64,000 bases of DNA from BCD1 sp942492125 (GTDB taxonomy: Bacteria; Bacteroidota; Bacteroidia; Chitinophagales; Saprospiraceae): positions 1-64,000 of the forward strand of contig CALODM010000030.1 of assembly GCA_942492125.1 (NCBI GenBank). The letters are read 5' to 3'. Positions 38,054 through 48,900 of this stretch are shown here, piece after piece; the stretch's first letter is position 1, and each line of letters begins with the position of its first letter. Made by a program: the position numbers and the translations under genes. A model generated the notes under the pieces. The model was not told the DNA's origin and made no database searches. It saw nothing but the letters and a program-made list of their open reading frames with translations.

Positions 38054-38319
38054 AGTTCGCTACATTCATCGTCAACAAGTACTGCGCCTTTATCGCCTAC
38101 CGGCAGATCATTGCCTGCAGTGAGTAATTCAGTTATCGTTGTACCGTTGAAGGATGGATTAACAATAAAATCATCCGATGTCAGGCCAGTCACAATCACC
38201 TCACACGTTGCCGGGAAGGTGGCTGCCAGATCATCGATCAGGCTGATGTCACTCAGATTCACATTACCGAAGTTCTCGATGTTGAATTCGAAGGTTACAT
38301 TCGCACTACCATCCGGCAA
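38050..38319 (-). CDS. Gene B repeat fragment
   Basis: An 89-codon piece from PDGSANVTFEFN to DKGAVL. It is bounded by an added base near 38,325 and another near 38,075 ('caacaagtac' instead of the usual 'cagcagtac' type). Confidence 0.45.
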   Translation of the reverse strand: MPDGSANVTFEFNIENFGNVNLSDISLIDDLAATFPATCEVIVTGLTSDDFIVNPSFNGTTITELLTAGNDLPVGDKGAVLVDDECSEL

Positions 38320-38917
38320 TAAGTTCCGTCTTCACATTGCGCTTCGCTACACCGATTTGTGGCATTTGATCAAAGCTCACATTTGTACCACTCTCTTCAT
38401 CCGGATTATCATCGCCGTCTACACCATCCGGATCAGAACCATCTACTGAAGTATCCATTGTCATGGATCCATCAGGCGCTGTTCCGGTCGCATCTGCTGT
38501 ATTGATAAAGCTTGTTTGTGTATCATCACAGTTCGCTACATTGATCGTCAGCAGTACTGCACCTTTGTCTCCTACCGGCAGATCATTACCTGCGGCCAGT
38601 AACTCGGTGATCGCTACGCCATTGTATAATGGATTGATCACAAAATCATCGGAAGTCAAACTCATCACACTTACCTCGCAAGTTGCAGGGAAAGTTGCTG
38701 CCAGATCATCGATCAGGCTTATATCACTCAGATTCACATTACCAAAGTTCTCGATGTTGAATTCGAAAGTTACATTCGCACTACCATCTGGCAGGAGAAC
38801 TGTCTGTACGTTGCGCTTCGCTACACCGATTTGTGGCATTTGATCAAAGCTCACAGTCGTACCACTCTCCTCATCCGGATTATCATCGCCATCATCGTCC
38901 ATCCGGATCAGAGCCAT
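38306..38917 (-). CDS. Gene B repeat fragment
   Basis: A 203-codon open stretch of about one and a third repeats, including VQTVLLPDGSAN and the next VKTEL. It ends at an added base near 38,325. Sequence in frame is indistinguishable from the consensus repeat. Confidence 0.5.
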   Translation of the reverse strand: MALIRMDDDGDDNPDEESGTTVSFDQMPQIGVAKRNVQTVLLPDGSANVTFEFNIENFGNVNLSDISLIDDLAATFPATCEVSVMSLTSDDFVINPLYNGVAITELLAAGNDLPVGDKGAVLLTINVANCDDTQTSFINTADATGTAPDGSMTMDTSVDGSDPDGVDGDDNPDEESGTNVSFDQMPQIGVAKRNVKTELIAGW

Positions 38918-38935
38918 CTACAGAGGTATCCGTTG

Positions 38936-39760
38936 TCATGGAACCATCCGGTGCTGTACCCTTGCATTGGCTGTATTGATAAAGCTTGTTTGCGTATCAT
39001 CACAGTTCGCTACATTGATCGTCAAGAGTACTGCTCCTTTATCGCCTACCGGTAAATCGTTTCCTGCGGCGAGTAATTCTGTGATCGCTACGCCATTGTA
39101 TAATGGATTGATCACAAAATCATCAGAAGTCAGACTCATCACGCTTACCTCGCAAGTGGCAGGGAAAGCATCTGCCAGATCATCTATCAGGCTGATGTCA
39201 CTAAGGTTCACATTACCAAAGTTCTCGATATTAAATTCGAAAGTTACATTGGCACTACCATCTGGTAATAAGACCGTCTGTACGTTGCGCTTCGCTACAC
39301 CGATTTGTGGCATTTGATCAAAGCTCACTGGTGTACCACTCTCTTCATCCGGATTATCATCGCCATCATCGCCATCTGGATCGGAGCCATCAACTGAGGT
39401 ATCCATAGTCATGGATCCATCAGGAGCTGTTCCTGTCGCATCTGCTGTATTGATGAAGCTGGTTTGTGTATCATCGCAGTTCGCTACATTGATCGTCAGC
39501 AGCACTGCGCCTTTATCGCCTACCGGCAGATCATTGCCTGCGGCCAGTAATTCAGTGATCGCTACACCATTGTATAATGGATTGATCACAAAATCATCTG
39601 AGGTAAGACTTGAAACAGTTACTTCACAAGTTGCCGGGAAGGCTGCTGCCAGATCATCGATCAGGCTGATGTCACTCAAATTGACATTACCAAAGTTCTC
39701 GATGTTAAATTCGAAGGTTACATTCGCACTACCATCCGGCAGGAGCAGTTCCGTCTTCAC
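38936..39760 (-). CDS. Gene B repeat fragment
   Basis: A 274-codon stretch carrying nearly two repeat units, with the unusual LLLPDG (one Leu extra) at its beginning. It ends in ANARVQHRMVP where a base is missing near 38,960 (ANATGTAPDGS expected). Confidence 0.55.
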   Translation of the reverse strand: MKTELLLPDGSANVTFEFNIENFGNVNLSDISLIDDLAAAFPATCEVTVSSLTSDDFVINPLYNGVAITELLAAGNDLPVGDKGAVLLTINVANCDDTQTSFINTADATGTAPDGSMTMDTSVDGSDPDGDDGDDNPDEESGTPVSFDQMPQIGVAKRNVQTVLLPDGSANVTFEFNIENFGNVNLSDISLIDDLADAFPATCEVSVMSLTSDDFVINPLYNGVAITELLAAGNDLPVGDKGAVLLTINVANCDDTQTSFINTANARVQHRMVP

Positions 39761-39859
39761 GTTGCGCTTCGCTACACCAGATCTGTGGCATCTGATCGAA
39801 GCTCACTGGTGTACCACTCTCTTCATCCGGATTATCATCGTTATCCGTCACCATCCGGA

Positions 39860-40717
39860 TCAGAACCATCTACGGAAGTATCCGTCGTCATGGAACCATC
39901 CGGGGCTGTTCCGGTCAGCATTGGCTGTATTGATAAAGCTGGTTTGTGTATCATCACAGTTCGCTACATTGATCGTCAACAGTACTGCTCCTTTGTCACC
40001 TACCGGCAGATCATTACCTGCGGCCAGCAATTCTGTTATCGCTACGCCATTGTATAATGGATTGACTATAAAGTCATCCGAAGTCAGACTCATCACGCTT
40101 ACCTCGCAAGTTGCAGGGAAAGTCGCTGCCAGATCATCGATCAGGCTGATGTCACTCAAATTCACATTGCCAAAGTTCTCGATGTTGAATTCGAAAGTTA
40201 CATTGGCACTACCGTCTGGCAGGAGAACTGTCTGTACGTTGCGCTTCGCTACACCAATTTGCGGCATTTGATCGAAGCTCACAGGCGTACCACTCTCTTC
40301 ATCCGGATTATCATCGCCGTCTACACCATCCGGATCAGAACCATCTACGGAAGTATCCATTGTCATGGAACCATCAGGGGCTGTTCCGGTCGCATCTGCT
40401 GTATTGATGAAGCTTGTTTGCGTATCATCGCAGTTCGCTACATTTATCGTCAAGAGTACTGCTCCTTTATCACCTACCGGCAAGTCATTGCCTGCAGCAA
40501 GTAATTCCGTGATCGCCGTAGTACCATTGTATAATGGATTGATGATAAAATCATCGGAGGTCAGGCTCATCACACTTACCTCACAAGTTGCCGGGAAAGT
40601 TGCTGCCAGATCATCGATCAGACTGATATCACTCAGGTTCAACATTACCAAAGTTCTCGATGTTAAATTCGAAAGTGACATTCGCACTACCATCTGGCAA
40701 TAACGTAGTCTGTACAT
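39860..40717 (-). CDS. Gene B repeat fragment
   Basis: A 285-codon stretch holding nearly two repeat units, one with the inserted codon NGTTAITELL. The first ~25 residues are out of frame (real sequence begins NLSDISLIDD). It ends after ANADRNSPGW through an added base near 39,916. Confidence 0.55.
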   Translation of the reverse strand: MYRLRYCQMVVRMSLSNLTSRTLVMLNLSDISLIDDLAATFPATCEVSVMSLTSDDFIINPLYNGTTAITELLAAGNDLPVGDKGAVLLTINVANCDDTQTSFINTADATGTAPDGSMTMDTSVDGSDPDGVDGDDNPDEESGTPVSFDQMPQIGVAKRNVQTVLLPDGSANVTFEFNIENFGNVNLSDISLIDDLAATFPATCEVSVMSLTSDDFIVNPLYNGVAITELLAAGNDLPVGDKGAVLLTINVANCDDTQTSFINTANADRNSPGWFHDDGYFRRWF

Positions 40718-42401
40718 TGCGCTTCGCTACACCGATTTGTGGCATTTGATCAAAGCTCACTGGTGTACCACTCTCTTCATCCGGATTATCATCGCCATCA
40801 ACGCCATCTGGATCAGAACCATCTACTGAGGTATCCATAGTCATGGAACCATCAGGGGCTGTTCCGGTCGCATCTGCTGTATTGATAAAGCTTGTTTGTG
40901 TATCATCACAGTTCGCTACATTGATTGTCAAGAGTACTGCGCCTTTATCTCCTACCGGTAAATCGTTACCTGCGGCGAGTAATTCTGTGATCGCTACGCC
41001 ATTGTATAATGGATTGATCACAAAATCATCGGAAGTCAAACTGGCAACGCTTACTTCACACGTTGCCGGGAAGGCTGCTGCCAGATCATCGATCAGGCTG
41101 ATATCATTAAGGTTTACATTACCAAAGTTCTCGATGTTGAATTCGAAAGTTACATTCGCACTACCGTCTGCCAGGAGAACTGTCTGTACGTTGCGCTTCG
41201 CTACACCAATTTGCGGCATTTGATCGAAGCTCACAGGCGTACCACTCTCTTCATCCGGATTATCATCGCCGTCAACACCATCCGGATCAGAACCATCTAC
41301 TGAGGTATCCATAGTCATGGATCCATCAGGGGCTGTTCCGGTCGCATTGGCTGTATTGATGAAGCTTGTTTGCGTATCATCACAGTTCGCTACATTGATC
41401 GTCAGCAGTACTGCACCTTTATCTCCTACCGGCAGATCATTGCCTGCGGCAAGTAATTCGGTGATCGCTACGCCATTGTATAATGGATTGATCACAAAAT
41501 CATCGGAAGTCAAACTTGAAACAGTTACTTCACAAGTTGCCGGGAAGGTCGCTACCAGATCATCGATCAGACTGATGTCACTCAAATTCACATTACCAAA
41601 GTTCTCGATATTGAATTCGAAAGTTACATTCGCACTACCATCTGGCAGTAGGACTGTCTGTACGTTGCGCTTCGCTACCCCGATTTGTGGCATCTGATCG
41701 AAGCTCACAGGTGTACCACTCTCTTCATCCGGATTATCATCGCCGTCATCACCATCCGGATCAGAACCATCTACGGAGGTATCCATAGTCATCGAGCCAT
41801 CAGGTGCTGTTCCTTCGGCTTCGGCTGTATTGATGAAGCTGGTTTGTGTATCATCGCAGTTCGCTACATTGATCGTCAAGAGTACTGCTCCTTTATCGCC
41901 TACCGGCAAATCATTGCCTGCGGCGAGTAATTCAGTGATCGCTACCCCATTGTATAATGGATTGATTATGAAATCATCAGAGGTCAGACTCATCACACTT
42001 ACCTCGCAAGTTGCCGGGAAGGCTGCTGCCAGATCATCGATCAGGCTGATATCACTCAGGTTTACATTACCAAAGTTCTCGATGTTAAATTCGAAAGTTA
42101 CATTCGCGCTACCATCTGGCAATAAGATCGTCTTCACATTGCGCTTCGCTACCCCGATTTGTGGCATTTGATCGAAGCTCACAGGCGTACCACTCTCTTC
42201 ATCCGGATTATCATCGCCGTCAACACCATCCGGATCAGAACCATCTACGGAAGTATCCGTGGTCATGGAACCATCTGGGGCTGTTCCTTCTGCAGTGGCT
42301 GTATTGATAAAGCTTGTTTGTGTATCATCGCAGTTCGCTACATTTATTGTCAGGAGTACTGCTCCTTTATCGCCTACCGGCAGATCATTACCTGCAGCCA
42401 A
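40629..42401 (-). CDS. Gene B repeat fragment, longest intact run of the 158-residue repeats
   Basis: A 590-codon stretch reading through about 3.7 consecutive repeat units without interruption. It shows that the unit is translated as MPQIGVAKRNVQT, NVTFEFNIENFGNVNLSDIS, SLTSDDFVINPLYNGVAI, VANCDDTQTSFINTA, DGSDPDGVDGDDNPDEESGT. Variation is confined to a few sites, such as ADATG/AEAEG/ATAEG and VMSL/VSSL/VASL. It loses frame through an added A near 40,636 and is preceded by an added A near 42,399. Confidence 0.65.
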   Translation of the reverse strand: MAAGNDLPVGDKGAVLLTINVANCDDTQTSFINTATAEGTAPDGSMTTDTSVDGSDPDGVDGDDNPDEESGTPVSFDQMPQIGVAKRNVKTILLPDGSANVTFEFNIENFGNVNLSDISLIDDLAAAFPATCEVSVMSLTSDDFIINPLYNGVAITELLAAGNDLPVGDKGAVLLTINVANCDDTQTSFINTAEAEGTAPDGSMTMDTSVDGSDPDGDDGDDNPDEESGTPVSFDQMPQIGVAKRNVQTVLLPDGSANVTFEFNIENFGNVNLSDISLIDDLVATFPATCEVTVSSLTSDDFVINPLYNGVAITELLAAGNDLPVGDKGAVLLTINVANCDDTQTSFINTANATGTAPDGSMTMDTSVDGSDPDGVDGDDNPDEESGTPVSFDQMPQIGVAKRNVQTVLLADGSANVTFEFNIENFGNVNLNDISLIDDLAAAFPATCEVSVASLTSDDFVINPLYNGVAITELLAAGNDLPVGDKGAVLLTINVANCDDTQTSFINTADATGTAPDGSMTMDTSVDGSDPDGVDGDDNPDEESGTPVSFDQMPQIGVAKRNVQTTLLPDGSANVTFEFNIENFGNVEPE

Positions 42402-42988
42402 GTAATTCTGTGATTGCTACGCCATTGATAAAATGGATTGATTATGAAATCATCTGAGGTCAGACTTTCCACACTTACCGTACAAGGTGTTCCAAAGACT
42501 GCTGCCAGATCATCGATCAGGCTGATGTCATTCAAATTTACATTGCCAAAGTTCTCGATGTTAAATTCGAAGGTTACATTGGCGCTACCATCTGGCAATA
42601 AGACCGTCTGGACATTGCGCTTCGCTACCCCGATTTGAGGCATTTGATCGAAGCTCACAGGCGTACCACTCTCTTCATCCGGATTATCATCGCCATCTAC
42701 ACCATCCGGATCAGAACCATCTACCGAAGTATCCGTTGATACAACGCCATGAGGAGATGTACCTTCGGCTATCGCTGTATTTGTAAAACTGGTTTGCGTA
42801 TCATCACAGTTGGCTACGTTGATCGTCAGGAGTACTGCTCCTTTATCGCCTACAGGAATATCATTACCTGCAGCGAGCATCTCAGTGATTGACGTGCCAT
42901 TATATAAAGGATTGATTATGAAATCATCAGAGGTCAGGCTTTCCACACTTACCGCACAAGGTCGCCGGGAAGGCTGCTGCCAGATCAT
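42374..42988 (-). CDS. Gene B repeat fragment
   Basis: A 204-codon stretch with about 1.3 repeats of a slightly different subtype (CTVSVESLTSDDFIINP with VFGTPC before it; TSPHGVVSTD). It links the 5' part of gene B to the homogenised core. Frame is lost near 42,960 (upstream side) and 42,425. Confidence 0.55.
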   Translation of the reverse strand: MIWQQPSRRPCAVSVESLTSDDFIINPLYNGTSITEMLAAGNDIPVGDKGAVLLTINVANCDDTQTSFTNTAIAEGTSPHGVVSTDTSVDGSDPDGVDGDDNPDEESGTPVSFDQMPQIGVAKRNVQTVLLPDGSANVTFEFNIENFGNVNLNDISLIDDLAAVFGTPCTVSVESLTSDDFIINPFYQWRSNHRITWLQVMICR

Positions 42989-45900
42989 CGATCAGGCTGA
43001 TATCACTCAGGTTCACATTACCAAAGTTCTCGATGTTAAATTCGAAAGTGACATTGGCGCTACCATCTGGCAATAAGACTGTCTGGACATTACGCTTCGC
43101 TACCCCTATTTGTGCATCAAAAGAAAAGTTGACCGGGGTCATATCTTCATTATCACCAGGCCCATCTCCGTTAGGATCAGGATCGGAGCCGTTGTGACTT
43201 AAATCAGTAAGATTTACTCCGCCAGGACTGGTTGCTGTAACTGTGGCCTGGTTATTAAAAGTACCAAAATTCAATCCGCAATTTCCTACGGTAATGGTGA
43301 GCAAAACAGAGCCGATATCCCCTCTTTGCAGATTATTACCAGGCAATAACATATTGTTTTGTCCAGTACCTGTATAAGAGGCATCCACCAAGAAATCATC
43401 GCTGGTTATGGCATCTACGGTAAGGGTACATGGTGCACCAAAAGCTGCTGTAAGGTCATCCGTTACCTGGACATCTGCCAGGTCAACATCCCCACTGTTT
43501 TCAATATTAAATTCATAGATGACAGTTGATGTTCCGTCTGGGTTATCGACTACGCTTACGGCTCTTTTTGCCAGGCCAATTTCAGGTTGCTCCACTATGG
43601 TTACCTCCACATCGCAGGAGCTCGTATTCCCACACACATCGGTAATGGTAAGGGTAACTGTTTGGGTTCCCAGATCTGCAAGGGTGAAATTATTAGGGGA
43701 GATTGTAAATTGCAAATCCTCATCAGGCGTACAATTATCTGTTGACCCACAATCCAAATCAGCCGGATTGAGGGTAATTACTCCATCCGGTTCATCCCCG
43801 ATATTAACACTAAAGGCCGGACAGCACATGGCCGTCGGAGGTGTACTATCATCAATGGTGATAAATTGCTGGGCAAAGGTTTGGTTGCCACAATCATCAC
43901 TGGCGATCCAAGTTCGGGTAATGGTATAACTGTAATCGGAACACAGACCAATATCGGTTCTGTTATCTGATTCAGAAAAAGCAATATCAGGTGTTGTACA
44001 GTTATCGGTGGCCGTCAATACAGGTGCAGGAGGTATTACATCGCTACAACTCAGGGACAGATTTGAAGGTAGGAAGTCAAAAACTGGCGCTTCTTCATCG
44101 ACATATGATATTAATTGTTTACCACAACAACTCACGTTACCACATAAATCTGAAATTTGGTATAACCTTTCAATCACCAATGGACAACCGTATAATAAGG
44201 TGTCCTCGCTAACCAATGTAAATGAAGCCGGATCCACCCCGCAATTGTCGCTGGCAGTATTACCGGCAGCAATAAATTCTGCATAGGTTAAATAGGGCGG
44301 AATATCGGTATTGAAACAAGTGGATTCCAAAGGAATACAATTGACCACAGGAGGTTGTATGTCATTAACCGTAATCGTTTGGGTACAAGTACTTGTATTT
44401 CCACATTCATCTTTTACTTCATAAGTGCGGGTAAATACTTCAGGACAACTATTGCCATTTGATGTTTGTCCGAGGTAATTAAACGCATCAATACCACAAT
44501 TATCTTCTGCATATCCTCCTCCTGCTACAAATTCGGTAAAGGTATTGAAAACGGGAACGTCTGAAGCCAGACAGGATGTAGTTACAGGATCAGGGCATTG
44601 TATCACCGGCGTCCTGTTATCGATAACCGTATAGGTCACCACACATGTTTCGGTTTCCGGTGTTGTCGTTCCGTCTCCCGGATCATTTATCGTGTAAGTC
44701 CTGGTTATAACCAAAGCATCTCCAATACATCCACTGCCACCATTATCTACATCCATATGGGTAATGGTTACCGGGCCACAAGCATTTGCAATGGCAGAAA
44801 ATCCGTCAATAGCATTAAAAGTGGCCACATCTATCGCAGCAACAGGCACCTCATCCGGGCACTGGAAAGTACCTCCGTTCGGATTTGGGCAGACTACATC
44901 CAGGAAGCAGTCAGGTAAAGTTACCGCTTCATCATCCATATCGGTAACCGGTTCATCAAAAGGATCTATCCCAGAACCGGTAGCTTCGTTGGTTGCCGGC
45001 TCTGTGCCGGATAAAGAAGTCAATTCAAGGGTCAGTTGAACAGCTATTATTTCTCCTGATTGAAGGGTACCATCGGTGCCGGTAAAAATTTCACTATTGA
45101 CACTATTACCTGTAAAGCCAGGATTGAGCGACGGTAGTACGGAAGCGGTAGAAGTACCTAGAATGACAGGAGCACTTTGGATCCCAACAAAACTGGTACC
45201 CAATTGGGTAACAAAATCATCTTCCAGTTGAAGCATATTCAAAACCGTGTTACCGGTATTCTCCATACTTATTTGGTAGGTAACATAGAAGTTACCAGCG
45301 GTGGCAGCAGGTACAACGCCGATTGCGGTCTTCACCACCTCGACATCAGATACTGTTACATAAGCTGGATCCTGATCATCTTCATCCGTTGTCGGATTGG
45401 TATCACCGGGATCACCTGTTCCGTCTCCATTGTTTACATTATCGGAATCCGTGTTTGGATTACCACCGGCATCATTGTCTGGATTGGAATCGGGGGTACT
45501 GTCGACATCGTCAAAACGCGGATTGGTCTGTAAGTCTTCCGCATAACTGATTTCTGCGATGTTAACATACTGATCCATATCTGCTTCGACCAAAGTTAGC
45601 TGGATCGTTATGGTTTCCGTTGCTCCGGGAACCAGCGGGCCGGCTATAGTCTGTGTCGCAATATTGTATGGCTCTCCCGTTGTGAAATCCCAGGCTGGTT
45701 CATTGGAAGTAAGCCAGCTAAAACCATCGGGAATATAGTCTGTCACCAAAATATTTTGGGCAGTAACATTCCCCTGGTTAGTCACTTCGATTGAAAAGTC
45801 TATGGTCTGTCCAAAGGCATAAGGCGGCGGAGTGTCAATCCGCTTGATCAATGCCAGGTCAAATACATCCACACGGAATGGATCCTGGTCATCCTCATCG

Positions 45901-48900
45901 GTAACCGCATCAGGCCCAGGTCCTGAGCCCGTACCATTACCATCAACATAATCATCTGCCGGTGAATCTGGTTCGCCTCCCGGATCATTATCGGGAATAT
46001 CATCGGGCGTACTGTCTTCATCAAAGTCTGAAAAGTCGGTTCCCAGGGTATCCTGGAAGGCTCCGATCTCTGCCACATTGGTGTAAGCATCCGCTCCGGT
46101 AGCCATCAACAATTCTAATTTAAGGATCAGTGTATCCTGCTCTCCAACGGAAAGTGTATCGGTCATCAGACCTACTAATCTGTCTGGCGCCGTCTGACTC
46201 CACTGTGGATTTAAGTCGGGTAAGAATCCAAATCCTGAAGGCAGGTAATCATTCACGGTAATATTGGACACCGGTTGTTGCCCCTGGTTATAAATGATGA
46301 TATCCAGACAGAGGGTGTCTCCATAAGTAAAGGAGGTTCCATTGCCTGGCTGTTTAGTCAACGCAAGGTCATAAACACAAGGGGTAAGGTCTGGTCCGGA
46401 TGCCGTAGCTTCGCACTGGGTATCAATAACAAACTGAGCAGTGACATCCAAAGAAGTTACTACCAAAGGATTGACCATCACCGTAATTGTTTCTTCACCA
46501 AATAAGGTATCTGCAATAATGCGATAGGTTTCTCCCAGGAAGGTAACTTCCAGCGTATCTGCTTCAAAAAACTGGTCATAGGTATAAGGATTATCCTGCC
46601 AGCTAACAGTAACATCTACCGTTCTCAATACTTCGTCCCCTACCACCTGACAGTCACCGAGGGCAACTTCCAGATCAATACTACAATTGGGAATAAAACC
46701 GGCATCAATGGTCGGATTAAAGGTATCCCAGGGTAGGAAATAATTACCTGTAAAGCCCGTATCCATGTTCGCATCACTATCGTCATCATCATCCGTATCG
46801 CCAAAAGCGTCCTCTACCGTTGCTATAAAACCAGGAAGGGGCGTAAATCCAACAAAATAATTCCCCTGAACCAGGTTATCAAAAATATAATAACCGTTCT
46901 CGTCCGTGATAGTCGAACTGAGTAAGCTACCCGTAGTACCGTCGTATAAATTGACAACAACTCCTTCAATACCGGGCTCTCCCGGACTTTGGAGTCCATC
47001 CAGATTATAATCGAACCAAACCGTATCTCCAAGGCCTGTAATGGCCGTTCCACAATCAACGGCTTCCAGTTCAATGGTCAGGGATGCCGGACAGCCATTG
47101 CCGTCCAGATAGGTAAGTACATAGGTTTCACTTCCAGTCACAAGATCTACTACGGCATAACTATCGTCGGGACCAGGGAAAGAAAGCCCGTCATCAGGTG
47201 CCCATACGAAATCACTTCCACCCAAATTCAGGGAAGGCAAATTAAAGGAATTATTCTCACAGGCCGCTACCTCCAGTAAATCGATATTTTCAGGGAAAAC
47301 TGTGATGGTTACCGTATCGTAAACATAACAGGTGGCCACACTTGTTCTCAAGGCATACTGGACTGTCTGGTCAGCTCCGGTAGTATTACTTAAATTAAAG
47401 GTCGTCGGGGTATCCTCTGTTACAGTTAAAGCAGTCAATGGAGATCCGTTGACACTCAACCATTCAAAGTCATAATTAGTCACCGGTTGGGGGCCAATTT
47501 CCACATCCACACCACTACATACTTCGAATTCTGTTTGGAAATCAATAATTATTTCCGGATTGATCTGGAAGGAAGGTACCTCGCTACAAACGCAGGTATT
47601 AAATGGATTCAATACCCCTATAAGGGTACACACTTCTCCTGCAACAAATATATCTGTTGCCGTTATGGTAATCGATGCTCCCGATGCGAGCGGTTGTGTA
47701 AGGATTTCGGTAATGGAGGTGAGATAGTTATCCGCAGGAGAGCGAACACCATTATTATCTATGTCTTCGTAAATATCAACCGTTATTACTTCTCCTGCTG
47801 GTAAAACATTCCCATTATTTAACAAGGTAACAACAAAATCTCCCTGTGCCTGACCGCCGCCCGTTTGCAAGGTTAAGGTCGCTTCAAACTGGGTAAAACT
47901 GAGTTCAGGCTTTGTTATGGTAAGGGTCTTAATTCCTTCACCGGCAAGCAATCCAATATCACACAACTCACCATTACAAAGTTCCTGAGCCGAAGCAAAG
48001 GCCTGTACAATAATCTCATACTCAGTACATTCCTGAGCTACATCCATAGCCATCACTTTTACCTTAAAGGAAATATTGGTCCCGATAAGAGCAATAGTTT
48101 CGAAGGGCCAGGTGAGTACCTGTATGCCATTATTTGTAGTAATTTCCGGTTCCGCATCTCCGGCATTTTGAATATTTAAATAAGTATTGGGAACATATTC
48201 AACGCCCGGCGGTAAAATAATCCTTGTTGAATCCAACATTGACACATCACCAGACTCAAGGATCAAGCTTACAAAAAGGTCCTGCATTTCTTCCGCACAA
48301 GGATTAAGATCCAGGTTACCTTCATTGATGATCACACTAAATTGTGGCAGATCATCACTCACCCTGATCCTACCCGAAGGTTTTACAACCGTAGGCAGTG
48401 GATCTCCACATGTATTATTTCCTTTGGCAAAAAATCTCACCCGTGATCCATTCACAAATCCACAATCGGTCTCCAACTGGAAACGGAAATTAACTTTATT
48501 CAAAGTCAGATCTTTTGAACCTATAAGTCCTTCCGTAGAAAGGATGGGATCTAATTCTGAAAGATTCACCTCAAAACCACCCGCGACAGGAATCAGGTTT
48601 GTGTCATCAAAACTCATATAAGTTCCACCCTGACTAATAGCCGGGTAAGCCATTTCAAAGGTTCCGGGAACATAACTCATGCCTGGTGGGAGTTGCATTC
48701 TGGTAACAATTCCTCTGAGATAACCTAAATCAGTACTCCTGACTTCTGCCTCGTAATATACAGGTTCACAGAGCGTTACCAGTTGATCTGTAACAGGATT
48801 CAAAACATCTAGATTTATCCCTGCATCCGCAACGGTAAATAAGATACTGGAAGGATCGGAACATAGCGCTTCATCTACTGTAGTAGGCAAACTCTCACAA

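Larger units (their letters stand above)
35930..43110 (-). repeat. Sixteen tandem 474 bp repeats encoding DUF11-like domains
   Basis: A landmark in each unit (the codons for VAKRNVQT) recurs at about 43094, 42618, 42142, 41669, 41193, 40720, 40242, 39766, 39289, 38815, 38340, 37864, 37387, 36906, 36430 and 35955, mean spacing about 476. The intended unit is 474 bases (158 residues). Its order is MPQIGVAKRNVQT, FEFNIENFGNVNLSDISLID, NPLYNGVAITELLAAG, VDGSDPDGVDGDDNPDEES. Diverged relatives flank both ends. Copies are nearly identical, which implies recent expansion or homogenisation. Confidence 0.92.

Noticed and set aside
39411..40271. 286-codon and similar + strand ORFs across the 474 bp repeats
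   Set aside because: They recur in every repeat unit as a mirror of the coding strand and cross the same indels; they are shadows of gene B.
35930..43110. CRISPR array or satellite
   Set aside because: Units are 474 bases, have no spacers, and translate as one protein domain; this is a coding tandem repeat.
34545..43110. Programmed frameshifting or homopolymer phase variation in gene B
   Set aside because: The indels fall at many different places within the repeat unit and are mostly not in long homopolymers or slippery sites, so no common mechanism is visible.
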